DNA of 64,000 bases from Photobacterium sp. TY1-4 (GCF_025398175.1 NZ_CP099734.1:2480001-2544000); one strand, 5' to 3'; numbered from the stretch's first letter, positions 53,274 to 63,849 are shown. Notes: generated from the sequence alone by a model not told the origin. Program-made: numbers and translations.

Positions 53274-53798
53274 CTGCTTCTCTTTTTCATTGACGCCAAA
53301 CTCCAAGATTATATACCGAAACAACCTCAAGGTGCAGAATTCGAAATCGCACGACGGGCTTCACAGCGAGTCGCCGGAGCTTAGACTCTCTTCAGCCATG
53401 GCCAGCACACGCTCACACAACAAAAAAAATTGAAGCGTCATCAGGCCTGAATCGATGCAATCATACACATAAAATCCCCACCTTCGTGTGCCACACTCGC
53501 CTCGAGAAATGTAACAAATATGAAAAAAATCGATCGACAACCATTATCAACCAAAGAATCAATATTAAATCGACATATAACCCCAAAAATAACTGCAACT
53601 GCAGCAAATAAAACCAACTCAAACCTTTAAACCTAAGATTTCACTTTTGAGTGCATTTTGCTCACTTACTTATAGATCAATTACTTATATCGATAATAAA
53701 TTGTTCTGATTTTGTAAAAGTTTGCAGTTTAAAAGTTTGTAGATTATAAAATAGGCCAAATTTGCAAACACACTGACAATGGATTACAGAGTAAAATC
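53274..53798. other. rfaH / peptide-transporter intergenic region
   Basis: About 525 bases without a convincing gene. The left third must hold the rfaH promoter. From about 53520 it is very AT-rich and leads to the transporter promoter with its tandem repeat. A short + frame in the left part has no ribosome binding site or family character and was not called. Confidence 0.5.
53715..53750 (+). promoter_or_regulatory. promoter with tandem repeat upstream of the peptide transporter
   Basis: TTGCAG (53722-53727), 17 bases, TATAAA (53745-53750) is a good sigma-70 promoter about 50 bases before the ATG. TAAAAGTTTGCAG (53715) and TAAAAGTTTGTAG (53730) form a 13-base direct repeat with a 15-base period that overlaps the -35 box and spacer, a likely site for a regulator. 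Confidence 0.6.
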
Positions 53799-55196
53799 AT
53801 GAACAATGGAAATAGTGGTACCCTGTTAGGACATCCGAAAGGGTTATTTTTGCTGTTTGGCACCGAGCTGTGGGAGCGATTCTCCTACTACGCCATGCGT
53901 GCCATCTTGGTCCTGTATCTCACAGATAAAACCATCAATGGCGGGCTGGGATGGACAACCCAGGAAGCCTTAAGCCTTTACGGGATTTATACCGGCCTGG
54001 TCTACATCACCCCGCTGATCGGGGGCTGGATCGCTGATAACTTCCTGGGCCAACGTCGCTCAATCATTATCGGCGGTGTGCTGATGGCTTTGGGCCAGTT
54101 TACGCTCGCCCTGCCAAATAGCATGGTCGACCCGCACGCCGTCACCGCGTTTTACCTGGGCCTTGGCCTGCTGATTATCGGTAATGGCATGTTCAAGCCA
54201 AACATTTCAACCATGGTCGGCGATCTTTACCAGGAAGGGGATAACCGTCGCGACGGCGCATTTACGATTTTCTACATGGGGATCAACCTGGGCGCGCTCT
54301 TGGCTGGTATTGTCGCAGGTTCTGCATCTACCGCTTATGGCTGGAAAGCCGGCTTTGTTGCTGCAGGGATCGGGATGGTGATCAGTCTGATCACACAAAT
54401 GATTTTTGCGGAGCGCCTGCTGGGCGATATCGGGAAGGTGCCTGCGGCCAAACGTGCGGCAAACATGAACGCATCCGGCAAAAAAGAGCCCCTGACCAAA
54501 AAGGAAATCGACCGTCTGAAAGTGATCATGATCATGGGTTTGTTTGTCGTGGTTTTCTGGGCCGGCTTTGAACAAGCAGGCGGCCTGATGAGCATCTACA
54601 CCCAGGAATATGCTGACCGCATGATTGGCAGCTTTGAAGTCCCGACGGCCTGGTTCCAGTCACTGAACCCGTTATTCATCATCACGATGGCGCCGGTGCT
54701 GGCCTCACTGTGGGTGAAAATGGGCCCGAAAGAGCCGAGCTCGCCGGTTAAGTTTGCGATGGCCCTGTTTATGCTGGCAATTGGTTTCGTCTTTATGATG
54801 GGCGCCGTGATGCAGCAAGGGGGGGACCTCACCGCGAAAACGTCCATGTTGTGGATTATCGCCGCCTACTTCTTCCATACTATGGGTGAGCTGTGCCTGT
54901 CGCCAATCGGCCTGTCGATGGTGACCAAACTGGCACCACTTCGCCTGGCGTCGTTGATGATGGGTGTTTGGTTCGGGTTTAATGCCGTCGCCAACTACGT
55001 CGCCGGGATCATTGGCGCGCAAGTCGGTGAAGCCGGTCCAATGGCCATTTTTAGCGGCATCGCCATCGCAGCAGGGATTTCCGGGCTTGTACTGCTCCTG
55101 CTGTCGAACCAACTGATCCGCTGGATGCACGGCGCTGAAGGTAAAATCGATCAAGCTGTGCTTGAAGGCGCTGAGCCTCAGCCAGCCAAAGCATAA
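53799..55196 (+). CDS. POT-family proton-coupled di/tripeptide transporter
   Basis: A 465-residue MFS protein of the POT/PTR group with 12-14 helices. The start GHPKGLFLLFGTELWERFSYY holds the E-x-x-E-R-F-x-Y-Y proton/peptide motif. GNGMFKPNISTMVGDLY is the second PTR signature, and FFHTMGELCLSPIGLSMVTKLAP is typical of DtpA/DtpB. Substrate specificity cannot be read precisely. It is alone in its transcription unit with a clear promoter and terminator. Confidence 0.92.
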   Translation: MNNGNSGTLLGHPKGLFLLFGTELWERFSYYAMRAILVLYLTDKTINGGLGWTTQEALSLYGIYTGLVYITPLIGGWIADNFLGQRRSIIIGGVLMALGQFTLALPNSMVDPHAVTAFYLGLGLLIIGNGMFKPNISTMVGDLYQEGDNRRDGAFTIFYMGINLGALLAGIVAGSASTAYGWKAGFVAAGIGMVISLITQMIFAERLLGDIGKVPAAKRAANMNASGKKEPLTKKEIDRLKVIMIMGLFVVVFWAGFEQAGGLMSIYTQEYADRMIGSFEVPTAWFQSLNPLFIITMAPVLASLWVKMGPKEPSSPVKFAMALFMLAIGFVFMMGAVMQQGGDLTAKTSMLWIIAAYFFHTMGELCLSPIGLSMVTKLAPLRLASLMMGVWFGFNAVANYVAGIIGAQVGEAGPMAIFSGIAIAAGISGLVLLLLSNQLIRWMHGAEGKIDQAVLEGAEPQPAKA

Positions 55197-55242
55197 ACCA
55201 TTTCTGGCGTAGCCGCCGTGCCATGACGCCGCTGGAATAAGC

Positions 55243-55270
55243 AAAGCGGAGCCCCTGGGCTCCGCTTTTT
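55243..55270 (+). terminator. terminator after the peptide transporter
   Basis: AAAGCGGAGCCC-CT-GGGCTCCGCTTT followed by further T residues. Also able to stop the convergent rssB transcript. Confidence 0.88.
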
Positions 55271-55360
55271 CGATCGTACTTTAGCAAAGTAGGATAAATC
55301 ATATTTGAATAAAAACGCCGGAGGTGAAACAGGCGCCCGGTTATCAGCTATACACTGATC

Positions 55361-56494
55361 CTAAAACCCACATCGTTTGATGATCAGACTAAAACTGGCT
55401 GCGCCAATTTCACTGAGCGACAGGCGTCCGCCCGACTCAGACAGCTGTAATTCAATGGTATCGTTTTGATAAGCCTGGGTCCCGAGCCAGGGTTGAGCGA
55501 CAATCTCCTTCCGATCGTCACTGGTTTGCAGGACAGCCGCCAATCCGGTAGAGGTTACACTCAGGCTTTTATCGCAGGCATCAAATATCCCGAACAGGGC
55601 CCGAATGGGGGATGCATAACCCGAATGTTTCATCCCCTGCTCAATCAGGCGCAATAAACCGCGGATATCCCGCTCATCGGCCATCCGGGTACGCAGATAA
55701 TCATTGAAAAATGCCCGGATCAGCAAGGTGGTTGCCGTGCCGTTTTCGGTGTCTGATGAAGAATCCACCAGGTAAAACGCCAGTCTGCCATCAATCAACC
55801 AGGTGTAATCGAGCAACACCGGCTGCACATCGGCCGACTGCAATACGCAATAGCTGAGCTGCCAATCCCCCAATTGCGACTCAGTGTCCGGCATCAATCC
55901 CAAGAGTAACTCTCTCGCCGCTTTCGGATTCGCTTTCAGCTCCTCGATATGCCATTCCAACTCTTCATCAATGCCAGCGCTATCTCCCCCAACCTCAAAC
56001 CACTGGCTGGCAAAATCCCGGTTGTCGGCAATCGAATCCTCTGTACGCAACACAGATAAAATGGCTGATTTGAGCACCATGATATTATCCAGCGGCTTGA
56101 TCAGAAAATCTTTCACGCCATGGCGTAACGCCGTCGCTACATCCGCCATATCCCCGGTCCCGGAAATCACAATCACCGGCACCATGGGATACTGGACCGA
56201 GACCTCTTCAACGAACTCCATGCCGGTCAGCACAGGCATCGCCAAATCACACAGCAAAACATCGGGGATGTTGTCCCGCAAAGCCCGTAATCCTTCCAGA
56301 CCATCTTCGGCTTCACGCACATGGCAGCCCTGGCTTCTCAAAAAGCCGGTAAGCATACTGCGAAATACAGGATCATCTTCAACGACAAGAACATCTTTAT
56401 CCTCAAGCAAAGTCTGTGCCCTCCATGAGTGATGATGAGTCGCATCCTGAGTGGTGTCAGGCGAGTTAGCGGAATTGTCTGGAGAAGTGCGCAT
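55361..56494 (-). CDS. rssB: response regulator RssB (RpoS turnover adaptor)
   Basis: A 377-residue protein. The receiver domain (residues about 30-150) has DVLVVEDDPVFRSML, the phospho-Asp in DVLLCDLAMPVLTG, VIVISGTGD and the Lys in DFLIKPLD. A PP2C-like output domain that lacks phosphatase metal motifs follows (LSYCVLQSADVQPV, LAFYLVDSS, FFNDYLRTRM). This matches RssB, which delivers sigma-S to ClpXP. ATG 56494 is the likely start; in-frame codons reach to 56596 without family character. Confidence 0.85.
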   Translation of the reverse strand: MRTSPDNSANSPDTTQDATHHHSWRAQTLLEDKDVLVVEDDPVFRSMLTGFLRSQGCHVREAEDGLEGLRALRDNIPDVLLCDLAMPVLTGMEFVEEVSVQYPMVPVIVISGTGDMADVATALRHGVKDFLIKPLDNIMVLKSAILSVLRTEDSIADNRDFASQWFEVGGDSAGIDEELEWHIEELKANPKAARELLLGLMPDTESQLGDWQLSYCVLQSADVQPVLLDYTWLIDGRLAFYLVDSSSDTENGTATTLLIRAFFNDYLRTRMADERDIRGLLRLIEQGMKHSGYASPIRALFGIFDACDKSLSVTSTGLAAVLQTSDDRKEIVAQPWLGTQAYQNDTIELQLSESGGRLSLSEIGAASFSLIIKRCGF

Positions 56495-56753
56495 GAAACC
56501 CCGGTCAGCAAATGAACCTATCAAAAGCATAGGTCGGAATTGATGCTCCGTCACAAGGATCACTGTATCCGGGGCGGAATTTATTGGGTTATGCAAACCA
56601 TATCAAACTTTGCGTCATGAATTTGTCGCAAGCCGTTCTCGATAGCGACTCTGAATGGATTTTGACTTACAGCAAATCATCTAATGATAATGACATTTTT
56701 AGACCCAGTTTGTTATACAATTCTCATTTGTTTAATTTCAGCTGCTGTAACCT

Positions 56754-57629
56754 ATGAAGCTTGATGATCTGAACCTGTTCCGCCTGGTGGTTGAACATGG
56801 CAGCTACACTGCCGCCTCTCGAAAAACCCAAGTGCCTGTCGCTACCCTGACCCGACGCATTCAGGCGCTGGAAGAGTGTTTAAGTATTCGCTTGCTCAAC
56901 CGCCACGCCCGTAAACTGTCTCTGACTGAGGCCGGGCAGAAATTCTATGATGACTGTAGCCCGCTGCTCCAGCAGCTGGTCGACACCACCGAGCATATCA
57001 GCGAGGAATGTAAAGGCGCGGCCGGTAAGCTGAAAATCGCCGCCCCTTCCAATCTGACCAAGGTCATGCTTCAGCCGATGCTCAACGCCTTTATGCGCGA
57101 ACACCCGGCGATCAGCATTGTGCTGCAAATGAGCAACGAGCCGGAACAGCTGGATCCGACCGACTGGGATATTATTTTCCGTGTCGGGCCGCAGCGGGAT
57201 TCGACGCTCATCGCCCGGCGGATCAGTAGCGTGAAAGATATTCTGGTCGCCAGTCCGGACTACCTGGCCCACCAGCCGGAGCCGAAGCATGCCCAGGATC
57301 TCTCTCAGCATTCGCTGCTCAAAGGACGTCCCTTGATGCGCTGGCGCCTGACCGACCACAATGGTGAAACGGTGACCATCAGTGAACGAGGACGCTTTGA
57401 AGCCAACCAACTCAATGTGGTCCGTAAAGCCTGCGTCAGCGGCCTGGGGATCACCCTGATGCCGGATGTGATGCTGGAGAAATATATTGCATCCGGTGAG
57501 CTGGTCCAGATTCTGCAAAACTGGTCGGAAAACCCCCGTGATGTTTACCTGATGTACAACCACCGCGATTATCAACCGGAAAAGTTGCGGTTGTTTATCG
57601 AGTTCGCCAGCAGCTATTTCAAGCTCTGA
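56754..57629 (+). CDS. LysR-family transcriptional regulator
   Basis: A 291-residue regulator. The winged helix-turn-helix at the N-terminus is LNLFRLVVEHGSYTAASRKT with VATLTRRIQALEE. The periplasmic-binding-like effector domain follows (KLKIAAPSNLTKVMLQPML, WDIIFRVGP, SGLGITLMPDVML). Divergent from rssB with about 260 bases between them. Its target and ligand are unknown. Confidence 0.92.
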   Translation: MKLDDLNLFRLVVEHGSYTAASRKTQVPVATLTRRIQALEECLSIRLLNRHARKLSLTEAGQKFYDDCSPLLQQLVDTTEHISEECKGAAGKLKIAAPSNLTKVMLQPMLNAFMREHPAISIVLQMSNEPEQLDPTDWDIIFRVGPQRDSTLIARRISSVKDILVASPDYLAHQPEPKHAQDLSQHSLLKGRPLMRWRLTDHNGETVTISERGRFEANQLNVVRKACVSGLGITLMPDVMLEKYIASGELVQILQNWSENPRDVYLMYNHRDYQPEKLRLFIEFASSYFKL

Positions 57630-57896
57630 GCCGTACAAGTCAACCCAGGGAAAGCCCGTGAAACGACAGGTGAATTTCTTGCCAAGCCTGTCAACCCAGA
57701 CTAAACGTTAATAGACCGAATAGAGCAATTTTTGCCTGCTCCACCCGGCGACCCGCCGTCACAACGAACCCAGGCATTCAGGACAGTAGATTTCTGTTCG
57801 GTTTGACAACAGAGCACACACGGAACAAGTGAGACGTGTTCTTGGGAACAATAACCTTATGATGCGCATGAATGCGCTGAGGAATGAGGAAACGTT

Positions 57897-58496
57897 ATGA
57901 TTCTGGGACATTTATTCGGGCTATATACACATCCGAAACAAGAGTGGCGCACCATTGACAAGGAACACGAAGGGTTTCAAAGCAGCTTATCGCATATTTT
58001 GCTGATTGCCTTGCTTCCCCCGATTTTTGCGTTTATTTCCAGCGTCTTTATCGGCTGGCGGATCGGGGTCGGTGAGCCGATTTACCTGACTCAGGGCAGT
58101 GCGCTGGGCATGAGCGTTGCGATGTACTTTGCTTTAATCGCCGGAGTGTTCGCCCTCGCCTACCTAACCTACTGGATGAGCCACACGTTCGGTTCAACGC
58201 CAACCTTCACGCAGGCAGTCGAGCTGGCCGCCTATACGGCAACGCCGCTCTTTATGACCAGTATTGCGGCGATCTATCCGCAGGTATGGTTTTTAATGAT
58301 TGCCGGCCTAATCGGGATTGCCTACTCGGTCTACCTGCTCTATACCGGGGTACCGATTCTGATGCATATTCCGGAAGAGCGCGGATTCATCTATGCCAGC
58401 TCGATTGTAACCTGTGGCCTGGTGTTGCTGGTATCGATCATCGTCAGCTCAGTCATCTTGTGGAATATGGGGCTGGGGCCACAGTTCAGCCACTAG
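57897..58496 (+). CDS. Yip1-family inner-membrane protein (YohC-like)
   Basis: A 199-residue protein with five membrane helices (ILLIALLPPIFAFISSVFIG, SVAMYFALIAGVFALAYLTYWM, AAYTATPLFMTSIAAIYPQVWF, LIGIAYSVYLLYTGVPILM, GLVLLVSIIVSSVILWNM). The N-terminal FGLYTHPKQEWRTI motif is the Yip1/YohC signature. Its function in bacteria is not established. A 7-bp tandem repeat follows its stop codon. Confidence 0.85.
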   Translation: MILGHLFGLYTHPKQEWRTIDKEHEGFQSSLSHILLIALLPPIFAFISSVFIGWRIGVGEPIYLTQGSALGMSVAMYFALIAGVFALAYLTYWMSHTFGSTPTFTQAVELAAYTATPLFMTSIAAIYPQVWFLMIAGLIGIAYSVYLLYTGVPILMHIPEERGFIYASSIVTCGLVLLVSIIVSSVILWNMGLGPQFSH

Positions 58497-58497
58497 C

Positions 58498-58544
58498 GCT
58501 AGATGCTAGATGCTAGATGCTAGATGCTAGATGCTAGATGCTAG
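58498..58544. repeat. 7-bp tandem repeat (VNTR)
   Basis: GCT followed by six perfect copies of AGATGCT and a partial AG, about 6.7 units. It starts one base after the Yip1 stop codon and ends before the purF terminator. It is noncoding, so copy-number change would not alter a protein. Confidence 0.92.
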
Positions 58545-58609
58545 CGTTACAAAAGATTGCAACACAATCTGCGCGCGTACCGCATCTCCACAAAACACTT
58601 CAACAACAA

Positions 58610-58640
58610 AAAAAGCGAGAGGTGCTCCCTCTCGCTTTTT
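58610..58640. terminator. terminator after purF
   Basis: AAAAAGCGAGAGG and CCTCTCGCTTTTT are perfect arms with A and T runs on both sides. It ends the purF operon and can also stop the convergent Yip1 transcript. Confidence 0.9.
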
Positions 58641-58705
58641 CCCAGTGTTGCTTCTCAGACCGACTTCAAGGCCAGCAGCAGCACGTTAGCCGTTCTGTAA
58701 CCGCC

Positions 58706-60223
58706 TTAAGCGTCTTCATTGTGCAGTTCAAGGTTGGCCAGATCCTGCTGGATTTCACGCTGAATTTTCGAGTCTTCACTGCGCAGCGTTTCCAGGTATT
58801 CCAGATACTGCTGGCTGACGTCCCCGGTGACATACGTGCCGTTAAAGACCGAACTCTCGAATTGAGTGATATCCGGATTGCCTTCGGAAACCGCTGCCAC
58901 CAGATCGTCCAGATCCTGGAAAATCAGACCATCAGCACCGATCATCTTGCAGATCTCATCCACTTCGCGGCCATGGGCGATCAACTCATTGGCACTTGGC
59001 ATATCAATGCCGTAAACGTTCGGGAAACGAACTTCCGGCGCCGCAGAGGCCAGATAGACTTTCTTTGCGCCGGCTTCACGGGCCATTTCGATAATCTGCT
59101 CTGACGTAGTCCCGCGCACAATCGAGTCATCCACCAACAGCACACGCTTGTCCTTGAACTCAGAGCGAATGGCATTCAGCTTGCGGCGTACCGATTTGCG
59201 GCGCATCTGCTGACCCGGCATGATAAAGGTCCGGCCGACATAACGGTTCTTCACAAATCCCTGGCGATACGGCTTGTCCAGCGTCCGGGCGATCTCCAGC
59301 GCACTGTCAGTGGAGGTTTCCGGAATTGGGATCACGACATCAATGTCCAAATCTTCCCAGTCCCGTTTGATTTTTTCACCCAACTTCACACCCATGCGGA
59401 CCCGGGCACCGTAAACGGACACTTTATCAATAAAGGAGTCCGGGCGAGCAAAGTAAACAAACTCGAAAATACATGGGGTCAGCAGCGGGTTATCCGCACA
59501 TTGCTCCGTGAACAGCTCGCCGTCGAAAGTAATATATACAGCCTCTCCAGGCGCGACATCACGGACGAAGTCAAAACCGACCGCATCCAGGGCGACAGAT
59601 TCCGATGCCACCATGTACTCAATCTTTCCTTCCACTTCCCGCTTGCCCAGACACAGCGGGCGAATACCGTTCGGATCACGAAAGGCCATAATGCCATGAC
59701 CGATCAGCATGGCGACGACAGCGTAGGCACCTTTGACGATCCGATGCACTTCACGAATGGCGGCAAAAATTTCGGCGGGAGTGATTGGATAAGAGGGGGC
59801 TTTTTCGAGCTGACTAGCCAGCACATTCAGGAGGATTTCTGAATCAGAAGTTGTATTGACATGACGTTTGGTCTGTTCAAACAAGGTTTCTCTGATTTCG
59901 GCTGCATTGGTCAGGTTACCGTTATGCGCCAGCGCCAGACCATAAGGCGAGTTGACATAAAACGGCTGTGCCTCCGATGCACTTGAACTACCGGCCGTCG
60001 GGTAACGGACATGGCCAATTCCCACCTCACCCTGCAGGCGCTGCATGTGTCTGGCTTCAAACACATCCCGCACCAATCCATTTGCTTTTCGCAGACGGAA
60101 ACGATTGCTCTCCAGGGTAACAATACCGGCAGCATCCTGGCCGCGATGCTGTAGCACAGTCAGTGCATCATAGATAGACTGGTTGACCGGGGATGAACCC
60201 ACGATTCCGACAATACCACACAT
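58706..60223 (-). CDS. purF: amidophosphoribosyltransferase
   Basis: A 505-residue enzyme starting purine synthesis: glutamine plus PRPP to phosphoribosylamine. The N-terminal glutaminase begins at the nucleophile MCGIVGIVG (Cys2). The C-terminal PRPP site is [17 protein letters not shown]. Length matches E. coli PurF (505). It is the last gene of the accD-folC-dedD-cvpA-purF group. Confidence 0.97.
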   Translation of the reverse strand: MCGIVGIVGSSPVNQSIYDALTVLQHRGQDAAGIVTLESNRFRLRKANGLVRDVFEARHMQRLQGEVGIGHVRYPTAGSSSASEAQPFYVNSPYGLALAHNGNLTNAAEIRETLFEQTKRHVNTTSDSEILLNVLASQLEKAPSYPITPAEIFAAIREVHRIVKGAYAVVAMLIGHGIMAFRDPNGIRPLCLGKREVEGKIEYMVASESVALDAVGFDFVRDVAPGEAVYITFDGELFTEQCADNPLLTPCIFEFVYFARPDSFIDKVSVYGARVRMGVKLGEKIKRDWEDLDIDVVIPIPETSTDSALEIARTLDKPYRQGFVKNRYVGRTFIMPGQQMRRKSVRRKLNAIRSEFKDKRVLLVDDSIVRGTTSEQIIEMAREAGAKKVYLASAAPEVRFPNVYGIDMPSANELIAHGREVDEICKMIGADGLIFQDLDDLVAAVSEGNPDITQFESSVFNGTYVTGDVSQQYLEYLETLRSEDSKIQREIQQDLANLELHNEDA

Positions 60224-60354
60224 GTCCTAAATCCTCGTCACGCATTAAGTGCAATGATAGCAGTTTGACGCTGTCCTTAATATTCAGCGGGAACCCAGTT
60301 GCCCGGATCCCCGCTGATTCAAGACACCATCAGTCAACTGCCTGATTTCCGATA

Positions 60355-60849
60355 CTAGAATGCACCGGGCAAAAAGCTTGATGTTTCTTTGAGGTAAGTG
60401 AAGAACCACTCGATCACCACACCAAATTGCGGGATCAGCTGCGACTCTTTCCACCAGTCAGCATCCGAAAACCCGGTAAAGGCGTCGATGAAGAACAACA
60501 GGGCCGACACAATCAGGACCCCGCGCACTCCCCCAAAGACCACACCCAGAACCCGATCCGTCCCTGACAGGCCGGTCTTCTGGACTAACTGTCCTATCAC
60601 ATAGTTCACCACGGCCCCGACAACCAGAGTCGCAATAAACAATGCGGCGATGGCGCTACCTTTGCGTAGCATCTCATCTTGAATATTGGTGAAGAATGCC
60701 GCCAGCTCAGTGTAAAAATTACTGGCAATAAAAAAGGCGGCAAACCAAATCACAAGTGATAAGGCTTCTTTGACAAAACCACGGATCAGACTGACCAGTG
60801 CCGAGAAGCCGATGACGCCTAAAATTACGTAATCTATCCAGATCATCAT
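60355..60849 (-). CDS. cvpA: CvpA family membrane protein
   Basis: A 164-residue inner-membrane protein with four helices ([80 protein letters not shown]). E. coli CvpA is needed for colicin V production and has envelope roles. It is cotranscribed with purF downstream of a PurR-type box. Confidence 0.94.
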   Translation of the reverse strand: MMIWIDYVILGVIGFSALVSLIRGFVKEALSLVIWFAAFFIASNFYTELAAFFTNIQDEMLRKGSAIAALFIATLVVGAVVNYVIGQLVQKTGLSGTDRVLGVVFGGVRGVLIVSALLFFIDAFTGFSDADWWKESQLIPQFGVVIEWFFTYLKETSSFLPGAF

Positions 60850-60896
60850 TTGTTGTATTCGTCTTGTTGGTGCGTATTCTAACAGAAAAAATGAGA

Positions 60897-60910
60897 ACGC
60901 AAACGTTTAC
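60897..60910 (-). promoter_or_regulatory. PurR-type operator upstream of cvpA-purF
   Basis: ACGCAAACGTTTAC matches the PurR consensus ACGCAAACGTTTGCGT in its core CAAACGTTT. It lies 47 bases before cvpA, as in E. coli where PurR represses cvpA-purF. Confidence 0.78.
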
Positions 60911-61462
60911 CTAAGGGTTTAGTGGGTTAAATCTGAGCAACTGACCTTTCAGGCCCGTTAATTTTTCCAATTCTTTGATCTGGGTAGACAGCTTGTCTTT
61001 CGAGAGATCCGGTCCGACAACCACCCGGGCCAAATCCCCCGGTTTGGGCTTCTTGGGAAATACATGGGCCTGGTAACCGGCATCCCGTAACGTCGCAACC
61101 AGCTGATGAGCGTTGTCAAACTGACGGAACACCCCGAGCTGTACCACCCAGCCGCTCTCCTGGTTACCGGCTTTCGGTGCCTGAACCGGCTGCGGGGCAA
61201 CCTGTAACGGTGCATCCGCCGCTGCAGACTCGTCCTCAATCACCACGGTTACCGGATCCGGCGGCAGCTCTATTTCCGCAAATTCAGGCTCCGGAATAGT
61301 CTCATATTCTACGGCCGCTTCCATTTCCGGCTGAAGCGGGATACTGGCAAACTGCTCCTGATAATGCTGTTTCTTCCCGTCGAACAGGTCCGGCAGAAAA
61401 ATCACCCCGATCGCGACCAGAATAATGGTCCCGACCAACCGACTTTGGAATTTACTTGCCAC
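60911..61462 (-). CDS. dedD: SPOR-domain cell-division protein (DedD-like)
   Basis: A 183-residue protein with a cytosolic N-terminus, one membrane helix (LVGTIILVAIGVIFLPDLFDG), a proline/glutamate-rich linker and a C-terminal SPOR domain (GWVVQLGVFRQFDNAHQLVATL, RVVVGPDLSKDKLSTQI). SPOR domains bind denuded septal peptidoglycan; DedD supports division. Position between folC and cvpA matches E. coli dedD. Confidence 0.92.
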   Translation of the reverse strand: MASKFQSRLVGTIILVAIGVIFLPDLFDGKKQHYQEQFASIPLQPEMEAAVEYETIPEPEFAEIELPPDPVTVVIEDESAAADAPLQVAPQPVQAPKAGNQESGWVVQLGVFRQFDNAHQLVATLRDAGYQAHVFPKKPKPGDLARVVVGPDLSKDKLSTQIKELEKLTGLKGQLLRFNPLNP

Positions 61463-61464
61463 GT

Positions 61465-62739
61465 CTACTCCTGTGTTGCTGCAATATGGCTGGAAATCTG
61501 ACCGACAGTGTAAAACGAGCCAAACACGATTACCATATCCGCTTCAGTCGCCTGTGTCAGCGCTGTGTCATAAGCCTGTTCCGGCGTCTGACAAGCCTGA
61601 TAGGTCTGCCCTGCCAGATGCCGGACAATCTCATCCGCCGAGGCTGCCCGCGGGCCTTGGAGCGAAGCGGGGTACCAGACATCAACGACCGACTTCAATT
61701 CGGCAACCGTTGCCGCAATGTCTTTGTCATGCAGCATCGCGACCACAGCGTGGATCCGCTGCTTTTGTTCGCGCTGCTGAATTACCGCCAGCTGCTGCGC
61801 AAAATACTGGGCCGAGTGCGGGTTATGCGCCACATCCATGATCACCAGCGGGGATTCCGACACCCGCTCCATACGTCCCGGTAAATTGGCTTTGGCCAAC
61901 CCGGCAGCAATATGCTCATCACTGATCTCAAGCTCTGCCACGCCCAACGCCATCAGAGCGGTGGCCGCATTCGGCAGCGGCAAAGACGGCAACGGCAAGT
62001 TCTTCAAATCAAACGCACCGCACTGCCAGTCCCAACCGCCGTTGTGTTGCTGGTAGTCAAACTGATAACCGACCTGATACAGCTGGGCACCAATATCATC
62101 GGCATGGGCCGGCACACTGGCCGGCGGATTCGGCTGACCGCACACGGCAGGTTTGTCGGTGCGGAAAATTCCGGCTTTTTCATACCCGATCACTTCAATG
62201 TCGTCCCCCAACCAGTCAACATGGTCGACCGCCAGGCTGGTGATCACGGAGACGTCGTGATCGACGATATTGGTCGCATCCAAGCGTCCGCCAAGCCCGA
62301 CTTCCAGAATCGCCACCTCCACCTGATGGGTCCGGAACAGCGCCAGGGCCGCCAGGGTACCGAACTCAAACAGGCTCAGACTGGTGTCTTCGCGATACTG
62401 CTCAATCGATGCAAAAGCGCGACTGTGCTCGCTATCTGCCAACTCCTGGCCGTTAATCCGTACCCGCTCGTTATAACGCACCAAATGCGGCGAGCTGTAC
62501 ACCCCGACGCGATAGCCGGCTTCGCGTAAAATTGCTTCAAGAATCGCGCAGGTGGAGCCCTTGCCATTAGTTCCGGCAACGGTGATCACCCGCGGCGCAG
62601 GTTTGGTGAGATCACCGCGACGGGCAACGGCCATGGCACGGTCTAATCCGAGATCGATGGCGCTGGTATGGAGGTTTTCTAAATAGGTCAGCCAGTCGGC
62701 TAATGAATCGGTTGCTTGTGGTGCTGTCAGTCCGGACAT
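61465..62739 (-). CDS. folC: dihydrofolate/folylpolyglutamate synthase
   Basis: A 424-residue Mur-ligase-fold enzyme adding glutamate to dihydropteroate and folates. Signatures are VAGTNGKGSTCAILEAIL (P-loop), YSSPHLVRYNERVRI, LEVGLGGRLDATN, VDHVDWLGDDIEVIGYEKAGI and VIMDVAHNPHSAQ. Its stop is 2 bases from the dedD-like start. Confidence 0.96.
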   Translation of the reverse strand: MSGLTAPQATDSLADWLTYLENLHTSAIDLGLDRAMAVARRGDLTKPAPRVITVAGTNGKGSTCAILEAILREAGYRVGVYSSPHLVRYNERVRINGQELADSEHSRAFASIEQYREDTSLSLFEFGTLAALALFRTHQVEVAILEVGLGGRLDATNIVDHDVSVITSLAVDHVDWLGDDIEVIGYEKAGIFRTDKPAVCGQPNPPASVPAHADDIGAQLYQVGYQFDYQQHNGGWDWQCGAFDLKNLPLPSLPLPNAATALMALGVAELEISDEHIAAGLAKANLPGRMERVSESPLVIMDVAHNPHSAQYFAQQLAVIQQREQKQRIHAVVAMLHDKDIAATVAELKSVVDVWYPASLQGPRAASADEIVRHLAGQTYQACQTPEQAYDTALTQATEADMVIVFGSFYTVGQISSHIAATQE

Positions 62740-62892
62740 TCTTTATCGTTCTAATAAATCACTGTGAAGGGGACTTTACCACTGAATCGGGAGGAAGTTC
62801 ATGCAAACCGACGAATAATTTGTGGGAAACGCGCACCGGTTTGCATGTTTACGCCGGGTCAGAAGACACCGGCGCAAGACGGTCAGCAAAAA

Positions 62893-63849
62893 TTACTCTT
62901 TTTCCTGGCCGCTTTCTTCTTGAGGGGCGTTGGCGTTAGCATTGGCTTCGTCTTCAACAACCACAGTTTCCGGCTGGATCACCGGCACCACCATCGGTGA
63001 TGGGGACTGAGTCATTTTCGCCACCAGGCCGCCGATACGCTGGCGCATCTCACGACGGTCGACAATCATATCGATGGCGCCATGCTCAAGCAGGAACTCA
63101 CTGCGTTGGAAACCTTCCGGCAGTTTCTCACGCACGGTTTGCTCAATCACGCGCTGACCGGCAAAGCCAATCAGGGCCTTCGGCTCACCAATGTTGATAT
63201 CGCCCAGCATCGCCAGACTGGCAGACACGCCGCCCATGGTCGGGTCGGTCAGGACGGAGAAAAACGGCAGGCCTTTGGCAGACAGGCGCTCCAGGGCAGC
63301 ACTGGTTTTCGCCATCTGCATCAGCGACATCAGCGCTTCCTGCATACGGGCGCCACCACTGGCCGAGAAACATACCAAAGCACAGTTGTTCGCGATGGCT
63401 TCATCTACTGCGCGAACAAACTTTGCCCCGACGACAGAGCCCATCGAGCCCCCCATAAATGAGAATTCAAAAGCACAGGCAACCAGCGGCTGCGACAGCA
63501 AGGTGCCTTTCATCACAATCAGGGCATCTTTTTCACCGCTGCTTTTTTGGGCAGCAGAGAGACGATCTTTATATTTTTTGGAATCGCGGAATTTCAGCTT
63601 GTCCTGCGGCTCCATCTCACCTGCAATTTCGACCTGGCCTTCGGCATCCAGGAACGTTTCCAGGCGGCGACGCGCTTTCATGCGCATGTGGTGATCACAC
63701 TTCGGACAGACTTCCAGATTACGTTCCAGTTCCGCGTGATAAAGCACTTGCTCACATGAAGTACACTTGGTCCATACCCCTTCCGGGATAGACGCTTTAC
63801 GTGAGGAAACAATATTGCTTTTCGTGAGGATCTTTTCAAGCCAGCTCAT
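62893..63849 (-). CDS. accD: acetyl-CoA carboxylase carboxyltransferase subunit beta
   Basis: A 318-residue subunit that transfers the carboxyl group from biotin to acetyl-CoA in fatty-acid synthesis. The N-terminal zinc finger is WTKCTSCEQ and VCPKCDHHM (four Cys). The crotonase-type core includes [23 protein letters not shown] and [17 protein letters not shown]. The C-terminal tail is rich in Glu/Ala/Asn ([16 protein letters not shown]), as often seen in Vibrionaceae. Confidence 0.97.
   Translation of the reverse strand: MSWLEKILTKSNIVSSRKASIPEGVWTKCTSCEQVLYHAELERNLEVCPKCDHHMRMKARRRLETFLDAEGQVEIAGEMEPQDKLKFRDSKKYKDRLSAAQKSSGEKDALIVMKGTLLSQPLVACAFEFSFMGGSMGSVVGAKFVRAVDEAIANNCALVCFSASGGARMQEALMSLMQMAKTSAALERLSAKGLPFFSVLTDPTMGGVSASLAMLGDINIGEPKALIGFAGQRVIEQTVREKLPEGFQRSEFLLEHGAIDMIVDRREMRQRIGGLVAKMTQSPSPMVVPVIQPETVVVEDEANANANAPQEESGQEKE

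Noticed and set aside
58498..58544. Possible replication iterons or integron-type site
   Set aside because: The repeat unit is only 7 bases, perfect and contiguous, with no initiator or integrase gene near it; a slippage-type VNTR fits better.
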